Source: Porphyromonadaceae bacterium (GTDB lineage Bacteria; Bacteroidota; Bacteroidia; Bacteroidales; UBA11471). Taken from it: DNA of 11,876 nt. The stretch covers positions 1-11,876 of the forward strand of contig JAJQIP010000156.1 in assembly GCA_021199145.1 (NCBI GenBank), in the 5' to 3' direction. Numbering within the stretch: position 1 is the stretch's first letter; each line of letters begins with the position of its first letter. A model generated the notes under the pieces. It saw nothing but the letters and a program-made list of their open reading frames with translations. It was not told the origin of the DNA and did no database searches. Made by a program: the position numbers and the translations under genes. Positions 6,401-11,876 of the stretch are shown piece by piece.

Positions 6401-7459
6401 GGAAACCCGCCGTATCAGGTAACGGTAGCAAAGGCTGAAACCGACAATGGTCAAAAAAGAAGTTCAAGCATTTTCCAACACTTTCAGAACATCAGTGACA
6501 AGATAGCAAGGTACACCTCCCTCATCTACCCTGGCAGTCGGTGGATACACCGGTCGGGTAAGGGGATGGAACAATTCGGGTTGAAACAGATAAACAGCCC
6601 TTGTCTCTCCAAACTCTACTTCTTCCCCGATTCGACGGATATTTTCAAGAATGTGGGCATAGCGGACGGTCTGACCATTGTCTTCAAGGATATGCGGAAG
6701 AGGGAGAAAGGCTTTCAATACATCTACTCCAAAGGGGAAATCTCCTACAATGTTCAGGCAAAGAATCCCGGGAAGGAACTGATGCCGCTCAATCCTCTGG
6801 ATGCAGAGATTGTGGATAAAGTGAAGCAAGTGGTTTTCATGCGATTCAAGTTTCTGCATGATTCCATTTTGTCGCAAAAATTGTTTTCCATTGAGAGTGA
6901 CTTCGTGGAGAAGAATCCCTCTTTGGTACGGGAATATAAGGAGGGGGAATCCCTTGACGCAGACGAGATAAAGCTCTTTACGAACGACAAAGCAGGTAAG
7001 AGCGGTCGGGCCATGTGGTTCGTGGCGAAACAAAATGTCATCGCCACGGGGAAAAATCAGTTGAACCGCTGGAAGGTGGTCGTGTCGAGTGCCAATGCCG
7101 GTGGGCAAAAACGTGCTAACCAACTATCTATTATGGACAATCACAGTGCCTTCGGACGGTCGAGGGTAGCGTTGAAAACCTTCGAAACGGAACGGGAGGC
7201 GCAAAACTTCTTCCGCTATTGCAACAGCGAACTCATTCGGTACACCTTCCTGCTGACAGACGAGGCATTAACCTCAGTCGCCAAGTTGGTACCCGATATA
7301 CAGCTTTACACCGACGACAACGGCGTGCTGGATTTCAACGGGGATATAGACGCCCAACTGTATGACCTGTTCCATATGGACAAGAAAGAGCAGAAATACA
7401 TCCAAGAGACGCTTGCAGAGAAATGGAAGGGCATCCAGCAAGGACAACAGGAGGAATAG
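3449..7459 (+). CDS. GIY-YIG-like nuclease / SF2 helicase / Eco57I-type DNA methyltransferase fusion
   Basis: A 1336-aa multidomain protein, probably a restriction-modification or phage-defence enzyme. Residues 10-117 look like a GIY-YIG (T5orf172/MUG113-like) domain: LIYVMSI (12-18), VKIGETS (27-33), Arg51/Arg56, DRQVHEVL (89-96) and EWYCCDL (114-120). Residues 145-555 are a superfamily 2 helicase: NAKMRFGKT (175-183, Lys182), DEAH (286-289), SGTP (315-318), GRLTTGVSVPP (500-510, motif V) and QTLFR (530-534, motif VI). A helical, charged region follows (about 600-850). The methyltransferase has an unusual motif I, LLEINSKSGLYPLY (867-880), motif II ENIFVLCKTPMAK (913-925) and the catalytic NPPY (986-989). 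Residues 990-1336 are the likely target-recognition region; GC drops to about 37-40% in samples from 6421-6480 and 6841-6900. The order nuclease-helicase-methyltransferase-TRD resembles type ISP enzymes. The reading frame is intact. Exact specificity and activity are unknown. Confidence 0.82.
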   Translation: MAVFETALKSRLIYVMSIPDERHKDCVKIGETSIDEDYDGYPEPNSEVLNRAACSRIDEYTKTAGINYTLLHTEFTLFIKGSSICLFNDRQVHEVLRRSGVKKKEFDGVKGADEWYCCDLTTAKKAIRAVKNGQDSLNPEDVSQTRNPILFRPEQQAAIEETKKQFKRSNKMLWNAKMRFGKTLCALQVVKEMQFKRTLILTHRPVVNEGWYEDFQKIFCDRNDYRYGSHTKGNSFDTLERDLLKKGIKYIYFVSMQDMRGAQVAGGKFDKNNEVFSTDWDFLIVDEAHEGTQTKLGQAVITELIKKNTKVLNLSGTPFNQLDQYTDEQIYTWDYVMEQRAKMEWEKKHPATTNPYACLPAIKIYTYDLGTKLTQYVADENAFNFREFFRTKEDGTFVYERDVDNFLNLLCKNDKENQYPYTNETFRKIFRHTLWIVPGVKAAKALSAKLREHPVFGYFEIVNVAGDGDEDEENRDALEMVKKAIGIDPDQTRTITLSCGRLTTGVSVPPWTGVFLMAGSSSTSAAGYMQTLFRVQTPYAHNGRMKEECYAFDFAPDRTLRVLAETAKVSAKAGKSTKGDREILEEFLNFCPIISIQGSQMKSYDVDEMMRQIKRAKIEQVVNRGFEDGALYNDKLLHLTNDDLKAFKNLKGIIGETQAMPKTGEIEVNKQGFDNEEYEKIKKKPKRERTPEEQARLKEMKELYEQRRNAISILRGISIRMPLLIFGAELKDEEELTIDNFTDIVDDTSWEEFMPKGVTKELFKDFRQYYDPDIFREAGKRIRDIARAADKLTVEERIERITALFSTFRNPDKETVLTPWRVVNMHLGDTLGGWCFFDKEFDKPLEEPRYIDRGNVTDEVFSPDTHLLEINSKSGLYPLYLTYNVYRRRLKELLLSPETLEEQQKIWDETVAENIFVLCKTPMAKSITRRTLVGFRDTEVHAVYYKNLIETIIQNPDLVVNTLRDGKNFWKVNNKENMVIDAVIGNPPYQVTVAKAETDNGQKRSSSIFQHFQNISDKIARYTSLIYPGSRWIHRSGKGMEQFGLKQINSPCLSKLYFFPDSTDIFKNVGIADGLTIVFKDMRKREKGFQYIYSKGEISYNVQAKNPGKELMPLNPLDAEIVDKVKQVVFMRFKFLHDSILSQKLFSIESDFVEKNPSLVREYKEGESLDADEIKLFTNDKAGKSGRAMWFVAKQNVIATGKNQLNRWKVVVSSANAGGQKRANQLSIMDNHSAFGRSRVALKTFETEREAQNFFRYCNSELIRYTFLLTDEALTSVAKLVPDIQLYTDDNGVLDFNGDIDAQLYDLFHMDKKEQKYIQETLAEKWKGIQQGQQEE

Positions 7460-7496
7460 TTTTTTGTAAAAGAGGGGACGTTCAAAGTCTCCCTTT
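7460..7496 (-). terminator. hairpin at the convergent junction, probable terminator of the symporter gene
   Basis: GGGGAC (7474-7479) pairs with GTCTCC (7487-7492), with one G-T pair and a 7-base loop. The minus-strand stem is followed by TCTTTTAC, a modest U-rich tail, so it fits the end of the leftward symporter, whose stop codon lies in the loop. Only 22 bases separate the stop of the plus-strand nuclease-helicase gene from that stop. On the plus strand the tail is not U-rich, so termination there would be weaker. Confidence 0.5.
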
Positions 7497-8954
7497 CCCG
7501 GCAAAGGCAGGACGGCCTATAGCGAGAAGCGACAGACCGACGAAGGTAATCAGTCCGTTGAGCATCAACAGTTCATACCCCAAGGCATAGCCATAGGCCG
7601 TGGAGAGCCAGCGTTGCAGGAGATAACACACCACGGGGGAGAGAAAGGCCAGATAGGGGATATAGCGGTCACGGGGAGACCCTTTCCGGAAGAGGCCGTA
7701 AGCGAAGAGCCCCAACAGAGGGCCGTAGGTATAGCCCGCCAAGGTATAGATAGTATCGATAATGCTGGTATCGTTGATTCTATCAATCAAGCACATGACA
7801 AGAAAGAAGAGAAGCGAGATGACCACATGCGCCCCCTTGCGTAGCCGGACCGCCTCAGCCGATGGACGACGGTCCACACGGAGAAGATCCACGCAAAAAG
7901 AGGTGGTCAACGAGGTCAACGCCGAATCGGCACTCGAAAAGGCGGCCGCCACAATCCCTATGCTGAAGAGAATCAAGGTACCCACCCCCAAATAGGAGGT
8001 CGCCATCAAGGGCAACAACTCGTCGGGCTTTTCCGGGAGAGGGATTCTCTCCTGCCCTACCCAGGTGAACAGCAAAATGCCCAACACAAGGAAAAGGAGA
8101 TTGACCGGAATAAAGGCCGACCCGTAGATATACATGCTCTTCTGAGCTTCCGGCAGGGTACGGATGGAGAGATTTTTCTGCATCACATCCTGGTCAAGCC
8201 CCGACATGACAATGGTGATGAAGATACCGCTGAAGAACTGCTTGAAGAAATTCTGCTTCGTATGCCAGTCGGAGAAGACGAAAATGCGCTCCATTCCGCT
8301 CTGACGCACCGTATCGACCACTCCGCCCACATGGAGGTGAAGCTGCGACATGAGTTGGACGAGAATCAAGGCCATCGCCCCAATCATAAAGAGCGTCTGC
8401 AAGGCATCGGTGCGCACGATGGTACGGATGCCGCCCCGACGGGAATAGAGCCAGATGAAGAGCACCACCCCGCCGGCCAGGAGTCCGAAGGGAATGTGCC
8501 ACGCCCCCAGCACGACCCGCTGCAGGATAAAGACGACCAAATAGAGGCGGGCGGCCGCTCCGACCATTTTGGAGATGAAAAAGAAGATGGCCCCCGTCTT
8601 ATAGGAGGCGATACCGAAACGGCGTTCGAGATAGGTATAGATTGAGGTGAGTTCGAGCCGGTAATAGAGGGGCAACAGCACTTTGGCAATCACGATATAA
8701 CCGACGAAAAAGCCCAAAGCCGTCTGCATATAGGTCATGTCGATGGAGAGCGGCATGCCGGGCACGGAGATGAAGGTCACGCCCGAAATGGAGGTCCCTA
8801 TCATGCCGATGGAGACAAGCCACCAGGGGGCCGATTTTCCCGCCAGAAAGAAGGTGTTGTTGTCGCTGGACTTACGGCTCGTGAAGTGGCCGATAAGCAG
8901 CAACAGGGCAAAATAGGCTACCCATATGACCAATAAATAGAGTGCGCTGTTCAT
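7482..8954 (-). CDS. sodium:solute symporter (SSS family)
   Basis: An inner-membrane Na+-coupled transporter of the LeuT fold, 490 aa, with about 13 hydrophobic segments. The first lies at residues 5-23, and SSS hallmarks follow: FFLAGKSAPWWL (35-46), SGVTFISVPG (57-66), GGIRTIVRTDALQ (174-186) and AAFSSADSALTSLTT (337-351), the Ser/Thr-rich segment that forms the sodium site in this family. The ATG at 8954 gives a normal N-terminus. It begins 72 bases after the tonB stop with no clear terminator between, so read-through from the exbBD-tonB operon is possible. The substrate cannot be read from sequence. The kinase-murQ pair beyond the restriction cassette runs in the same direction, so an amino sugar such as MurNAc, GlcNAc or sialic acid is a reasonable guess, but no more than that. 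Confidence 0.9.
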   Translation of the reverse strand: MNSALYLLVIWVAYFALLLLIGHFTSRKSSDNNTFFLAGKSAPWWLVSIGMIGTSISGVTFISVPGMPLSIDMTYMQTALGFFVGYIVIAKVLLPLYYRLELTSIYTYLERRFGIASYKTGAIFFFISKMVGAAARLYLVVFILQRVVLGAWHIPFGLLAGGVVLFIWLYSRRGGIRTIVRTDALQTLFMIGAMALILVQLMSQLHLHVGGVVDTVRQSGMERIFVFSDWHTKQNFFKQFFSGIFITIVMSGLDQDVMQKNLSIRTLPEAQKSMYIYGSAFIPVNLLFLVLGILLFTWVGQERIPLPEKPDELLPLMATSYLGVGTLILFSIGIVAAAFSSADSALTSLTTSFCVDLLRVDRRPSAEAVRLRKGAHVVISLLFFLVMCLIDRINDTSIIDTIYTLAGYTYGPLLGLFAYGLFRKGSPRDRYIPYLAFLSPVVCYLLQRWLSTAYGYALGYELLMLNGLITFVGLSLLAIGRPAFAGKGRL

Positions 8955-9026
8955 CCTCTTCGTTTAGCTGTTTTCTCCCCTTCCAGCCAAGGAAATAGGG
9001 GCGGAACCGGCTTCCCGATTCACGGG

Positions 9027-9782
9027 TCAGTTCTGTTTGAAATAGTAGGTAATGGTCCCCCATTGATTTTCGTTCCCGGAGGACTTGCGTTCGAACACCG
9101 CTTTGCGGGCGGCCGCCTCGGACCGGCTCCGCAAGGTGGCGTTACCGGCGGCGGTACCCTTACTGCCCGACGGAGTCACATTGGCTTGTATCACCTGCCC
9201 TTGGGCATCGACAAGCACCTCTACGACGACGGTCCCCTCATCGTTGGTGCCCGCATATTCCGGCTTCGGCAGACGGCCTACCAGACCCCGTCCGCCCAAA
9301 TCGTAATCGCCATACCCGGGCGAGCCGGCCAAGGCCCCTTGATTGGCATTGCCCCGAGGAGAGCCCTTCCGCTCCCCCGCCATCGCCAGCGTATCGGCGT
9401 TCTCCTGCCGATTCACGGCCTTCGCCCACAAATTGTCGGCCTGGGTAGTCTCCGGCTTGGGCTCCACTTCAACCGGCTTTTCCGGCACCTCCGGCTGGAG
9501 GGTCGGGGTCGGCTCTTCGGGAAGGGATACCGTCTCTTCCACATCCTGCGTGACCAGCTCTTCGGGATGCTCCTTCACCGGAGGGACAGGACGGGCCTTT
9601 TCGGGGGTGAAGGTACCCTCCCCCGCATCCAGCACGCCCCATTGCAAGAGAATACCGCTCCCGTCGTTTTCCCGAATCACCGGTGCGGAGAGGGTATAAA
9701 ACAGCAGAAAAAGGAGTACGACGAGATGGACAGCTACGGTCACCGTCAATGCACAAGCTCTATTTTTCCTTCTCTCTTCCAC
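9027..9782 (-). CDS. tonB: TonB-family energy transducer
   Basis: A periplasm-spanning protein that transmits proton-motive force from ExbB-ExbD to TonB-dependent outer-membrane transporters such as SusC-type porins. It is 251 aa. A short basic N-terminus (ERRKNR) precedes one membrane anchor at about 11-32. A Pro/Glu/Val-rich spacer (58-110) contains EKPVEVEPKPE, and a Gly/Asn/Ala-rich stretch (136-168) follows. The C-terminal TonB-type domain (about 170-251) has EGTVVVEVLVDAQGQV (182-197), ARKAVF (225-230) and WGTITYYF (241-248). The start is GTG at 9782-9780, seven bases after the exbD stop. AAGGAG overlapping the end of exbD lies about 10 bases upstream and could be a ribosome site. The position after exbB-exbD supports the call. 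The long periplasmic spacer means a TolA-like role is not fully excluded, but the C-terminal pattern favours TonB. Confidence 0.88.
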   Translation of the reverse strand: MEERRKNRACALTVTVAVHLVVLLFLLFYTLSAPVIRENDGSGILLQWGVLDAGEGTFTPEKARPVPPVKEHPEELVTQDVEETVSLPEEPTPTLQPEVPEKPVEVEPKPETTQADNLWAKAVNRQENADTLAMAGERKGSPRGNANQGALAGSPGYGDYDLGGRGLVGRLPKPEYAGTNDEGTVVVEVLVDAQGQVIQANVTPSGSKGTAAGNATLRSRSEAAARKAVFERKSSGNENQWGTITYYFKQN

Positions 9783-9789
9783 TCGGAGA

Positions 9790-10203
9790 TTACTCCTTCA
9801 AGGGTTGCGTCGCCAACACCATAGGCAACTGGTTCTCACCCGCAATATTCAGTATCTTGATGATTTCCCGATAGGGGACACTTTCGTCAGCGTAAAGGGC
9901 GAAATAGGTATCGGGGTCCTGGTCACGTGCACCGACCAGATAGCCCGACAACTCCTCGTACGGCACCTTGACCGCCGGAGATTTCCCCACCGAGACATAG
10001 TAATTGAGCGAAGCGTCGATGGTCACCCGAGCCAGCGGTTTGACCACCTCCCGCTGCTTGCTCTGGGGCAGGTTCACCTTGATGGCATTGGGAAAGACAA
10101 AAGTCGAGGTCACCATAAAAAAGATGAGCAGCAGGAATATCACATCCGTCATCGAGGCCATGCTGAAAGAGGCTTCTATGCGGTTTTTTCGTTTGAGTGC
10201 CAT
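9790..10203 (-). CDS. exbD: ExbD/TolR-family biopolymer transport protein
   Basis: The proton-channel partner of ExbB in the inner membrane, 137 aa. A basic N-terminus (KRKNRIEASFSMASMTD) leads into one transmembrane helix at about 20-39. Asp20 in MTDVIFLLLIFFMV is the conserved membrane aspartate that carries protons in this family. The rest is a periplasmic domain containing LPQSK (45-49) and YFALYADESVPY. The gene starts 12 bases after exbB stops and ends 7 bases before tonB, so the three are one transcription unit. ExbD is preferred to TolR because a tonB gene follows directly and no tolA, tolB or pal is present. Confidence 0.92.
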   Translation of the reverse strand: MALKRKNRIEASFSMASMTDVIFLLLIFFMVTSTFVFPNAIKVNLPQSKQREVVKPLARVTIDASLNYYVSVGKSPAVKVPYEELSGYLVGARDQDPDTYFALYADESVPYREIIKILNIAGENQLPMVLATQPLKE

Positions 10204-10215
10204 GACAGATTCCCC

Positions 10216-10932
10216 CTATTTCTTCGTAGTGGCCGGTTCGTTCAGCAGGTCCATAAACTCCATCGTACCGGTCTCGAGCTGGTTGACCACCGTATTGACC
10301 CGGGAGACCAGATAGTTGTAGGCAAAGAGGGCGATGATACCCACCGCCAGACCGGCTACCGTGGTCACCAACGCCTCGTAAATACCGCTGGAGAGGGTAG
10401 TGATATCGGCCGCCTCCCCGGCAGCCGCCATGCTGTAAAAGGCGTTCACCATACCCGTGACCGTTCCCAGGAAGCCCAACATGGGGGCTCCCGCCGCTGC
10501 CGTGGCGACCCAGGTAAAGCGGCGTTCGAGCTTGGCCACCTCGATATTGCCTTCGTTCTCAATGGCCACCAGGACATCGTTCATGGGACGGCCCAAGCGG
10601 GTGATTCCCTTCTCGACCAAGCGGGCCACCAACGTGGTGTTCTTTTTACACAGGTTCAATGCCGAATCGATATCCCCCGCATGGATATAATCCTTGATAC
10701 GCTGCATGAACGTGTCGTCCTGACGGGCCGCCGCACACAACACCATCAGGCGTTCGACAAAGACATAAATGGTAATCAACGACAACAGGACCACCGGAAT
10801 CATAAGGAATCCGCCTTTGAGGGATAACGACCAAAGGTTGAGCGGCGGTACGGCGGGCTGCGCCTCGAGCAGAGCGGCCTGCACAGGTTCCACCATATCG
10901 GTTTGCACCAAAAGGGAAAGCAATAGTGTCAT
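10216..10932 (-). CDS. exbB: ExbB/TolQ/MotA-family proton channel protein
   Basis: An inner-membrane proton channel subunit that energises TonB together with ExbD, 238 aa. There are three membrane segments at about 41-63, 142-166 and 186-210. The conserved blocks are ENEGNIEVAKLERRFTWVAT (125-144), PMLGFLGTVTGMVNAF (150-165) and ALVTTVAGLAVGIIALFAYN (187-206). The N-terminus has a hydrophobic stretch and a Pro/Ala-rich part (1-38) ahead of the first core helix. The start is the ATG at 10932-10930, preceded by an A-rich leader (TAGAAAAAAGTT) as is common in Bacteroidetes. It lies 33 bases after the pdxJ stop, in the same operon. Confidence 0.93.
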   Translation of the reverse strand: MTLLLSLLVQTDMVEPVQAALLEAQPAVPPLNLWSLSLKGGFLMIPVVLLSLITIYVFVERLMVLCAAARQDDTFMQRIKDYIHAGDIDSALNLCKKNTTLVARLVEKGITRLGRPMNDVLVAIENEGNIEVAKLERRFTWVATAAAGAPMLGFLGTVTGMVNAFYSMAAAGEAADITTLSSGIYEALVTTVAGLAVGIIALFAYNYLVSRVNTVVNQLETGTMEFMDLLNEPATTKK

Positions 10933-10965
10933 AACTTTTTTCTATGATGAGTTTTTATTTCGTTT

Positions 10966-11679
10966 CTATTCCAGACAGGCTCTATAGCGGCGTATCGTCT
11001 CCTCCAGCCCCAGATAGAGGGCGTCGCAAATCAACGCATGACCGATGGAGACCTCTTCGACATAAGGGACCTGTTGGTGGAAGTACCGCAGATTCTCCAG
11101 ACTGAGGTCGTGACCAGCATTCACCCCCAATCCCAAGGCATGCGCCCGACGGGAGGCTTCGGCAAACGGAGCGACGGCCTTCTCTCGGTCAGCGACATAA
11201 CCGGAGGCGTAAGGCTCGGTATAAAGCTCCACACGGTCGGTACCGGTCTTGGCCGCCCACTCAATCATCTCCACATCCGCATCGATGAAGATTGAGGTGC
11301 GTATGCCCGCCTGACGGAAAGTCCTTACCGTTTTGCAGAGAAAATCGAAGTGGGTACGGACATCCCAACCGGCATTCGAGGTGAGGGCGTCTACGGCATC
11401 GGGGACCATAGTCACCTGAGCGGGCTTCACTTCCAGGACAAGCTCCACAAAACGGTCGATGGGATTTCCCTCGATATTGAATTCCGTGTGCAGGAGCGGA
11501 CGCAACTGCCGGACATCGGCGTAACGGATATGCCGCTCATCGGGCCGAGGGTGCACGGTAATTCCCTGTGCGCCAAAACGTTCACAGTCGAGAGCCGTCT
11601 TCAACACATCCGGCACAGCACCTCCCCGAGCATTCCGCAAGGTGGCGATTTTATTGATATTTACACTTAATTGGGTCAT
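10966..11679 (-). CDS. pdxJ: pyridoxine 5'-phosphate synthase
   Basis: PdxJ condenses 1-deoxy-D-xylulose 5-phosphate with 3-amino-2-oxopropyl phosphate to form pyridoxine 5'-phosphate, the last ring-forming step of the DXP-dependent vitamin B6 pathway, in the cytoplasm. The protein is 237 aa, the normal length, with a TIM-barrel fold. Family motifs are VNINKIATLRNARGG (6-20), TVHPRPDERHI (41-51, with His43 and Arg45), FNIEGNP (67-73, Glu70), GVNAGHDLSLEN (185-196) and SIGHALICDAL (211-221). The frame is open for 54 codons further upstream, but the ATG at 11679-11677 gives the standard N-terminus MTQLSVNINK; the extension (MYVNLSKPV...) does not resemble PdxJ and overlaps the promoter region. 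A GGAGGAGG tract lies about 12 bases upstream of this ATG. It is the first gene of the pdxJ-exbB-exbD-tonB operon. Confidence 0.95.
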   Translation of the reverse strand: MTQLSVNINKIATLRNARGGAVPDVLKTALDCERFGAQGITVHPRPDERHIRYADVRQLRPLLHTEFNIEGNPIDRFVELVLEVKPAQVTMVPDAVDALTSNAGWDVRTHFDFLCKTVRTFRQAGIRTSIFIDADVEMIEWAAKTGTDRVELYTEPYASGYVADREKAVAPFAEASRRAHALGLGVNAGHDLSLENLRYFHQQVPYVEEVSIGHALICDALYLGLEETIRRYRACLE

Positions 11680-11871
11680 AAATCGATACTTCCTCCTCCC
11701 TTTTTCAAAATTCCATGCGAAAGTAGCTGTTTTTTTTATACTTTTGCCCTCACGTAATTTACCCACAAAAGTAATAGTTTTTGTCCGATTACAGAAAGAA
11801 CGGCAGGATTTGCCCACCGGTTTCGATAAATTAACATACACGACTCACTTTCACCCTCGCTCTGTCAACTT
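11680..11871. promoter_or_regulatory. divergent intergenic region upstream of pdxJ
   Basis: About 190 bases with no supported gene, between leftward pdxJ and a probable rightward gene at the edge. A GGAGGAGG tract for pdxJ lies at about 11691-11698 (minus sense). T-rich and A-rich tracts surround two perfect TAnnTTTG matches, described separately. Confidence 0.6.
11739..11773. promoter_or_regulatory. facing -7 boxes forming an inverted repeat TACTTTTG-N19-CAAAAGTA
   Basis: TACTTTTG at 11739-11746 (plus) and its exact complement at 11766-11773 (TACTTTTG on the minus strand) both match the Bacteroidetes -7 consensus TAnnTTTG in every fixed position. Neither has a clear -33 TTTG at 19-21 bases. 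The minus box would start a pdxJ transcript near 11759 with a leader of about 80 bases. The plus box would start a rightward transcript near 11753. Alternatively the 8-base arms are an operator. Which role is real cannot be told from sequence. Confidence 0.45.
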
Positions 11872-11876
11872 ATGAA
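11872..11876 (+). CDS. possible first codons of a rightward gene (perhaps nadK), cut by the window edge
   Basis: The window ends in ATGAA. An ATG here would begin a protein starting Met-Lys or Met-Asn. In Bacteroidales, an NAD kinase gene is commonly found divergent from pdxJ, and its product often starts with Met-Lys. The call rests on that gene-order expectation and five bases only. Confidence 0.25.

Noticed and set aside
6464..7123. Minus-strand open frame (219 codons) within the nuclease-helicase gene
   Set aside because: It lies opposite the methyltransferase/TRD coding part of a continuous multidomain gene and has no recognisable family.
7480..7489. GTTCAAAGTC at the right end of the cassette, similar to GTTCCAAAGTC at 2248-2258, as a possible pair of attachment sites
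   Set aside because: Only about ten bases match, with a one-base gap. The right copy lies partly in the symporter coding end and the terminator, and no integrase is present. Coincidence is likely.
8955..9026. Possible terminator between tonB and the symporter
   Set aside because: Only a 4-bp stem (GGAA/TTCC) is found on the minus strand and no U tract follows, so termination is not supported.
9063..9824. Plus-strand open frame across tonB
   Set aside because: Antisense shadow of tonB; composition is low-complexity Arg/Gly/Leu and no motif is seen.
9805..10827. Plus-strand open frame (340 codons) across exbD and exbB
   Set aside because: Antisense to two well-recognised membrane-protein genes; the His/Arg/Gln-rich translation is typical of a shadow frame.
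11680..11841. N-terminal extension of pdxJ to an upstream ATG
   Set aside because: The extra 54 residues do not look like PdxJ, they overlap the likely promoter, and the internal ATG gives the standard PdxJ N-terminus and length.

Overview
The window looks like chromosomal DNA from a member of the Bacteroidales (Bacteroidetes). The reasons are the gene order pdxJ-exbB-exbD-tonB, the murQ/BadF-type kinase pair next to murF, A-rich rather than strong Shine-Dalgarno leaders in front of most genes, and sites matching the Bacteroidetes -7 promoter element TAnnTTTG. Overall composition is moderately GC-rich for the phylum, as in Barnesiella- or Alistipes-like gut lineages. The genus cannot be fixed from this window.

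Left part (1-2150, all minus strand): the 5' end of murF (UDP-MurNAc-tripeptide:D-Ala-D-Ala ligase, cut by the window edge), then murQ (MurNAc-6-phosphate etherase), then a BadF/BadG-type amino-sugar kinase. Kinase and murQ are 12 bases apart and form a peptidoglycan-recycling pair: the kinase would make MurNAc-6-P (or GlcNAc-6-P), and MurQ removes the lactyl ether.

Middle part (2151-7459): an AT-rich leader of about 300 bases, then two plus-strand genes running against all their neighbours. The first (330 aa) is a small protein with N6-adenine-methyltransferase-like motifs X, I, II and possibly III, but no NPPY catalytic motif. The second (1336 aa) is a GIY-YIG-like nuclease + superfamily 2 helicase + gamma-type DNA methyltransferase (NPPY) + probable target-recognition region in one chain. 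Together they look like a restriction/defence cassette. Its layout resembles single-polypeptide (ISP, LlaGI-like) restriction enzymes, but with a GIY-YIG-like domain where those have an Mrr-type nuclease, and with an extra methyltransferase-like partner. This is the most interesting part of the window.

Right part (7482-11679, all minus strand): a sodium:solute symporter, tonB, exbD, exbB and pdxJ, in reverse order of transcription. pdxJ-exbB-exbD-tonB is tightly spaced and reads as one operon supplying vitamin B6 synthesis and the energy transducer for TonB-dependent outer-membrane uptake. The symporter follows 72 bases after tonB and may be read through from it. The last 200 bases are a divergent intergenic region with two facing -7-like boxes that form a perfect inverted repeat. 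An ATG five bases from the end may be the first codon of a rightward gene, probably nadK by analogy with other Bacteroidales.

No tRNA, rRNA, CRISPR array or insertion sequence was seen.
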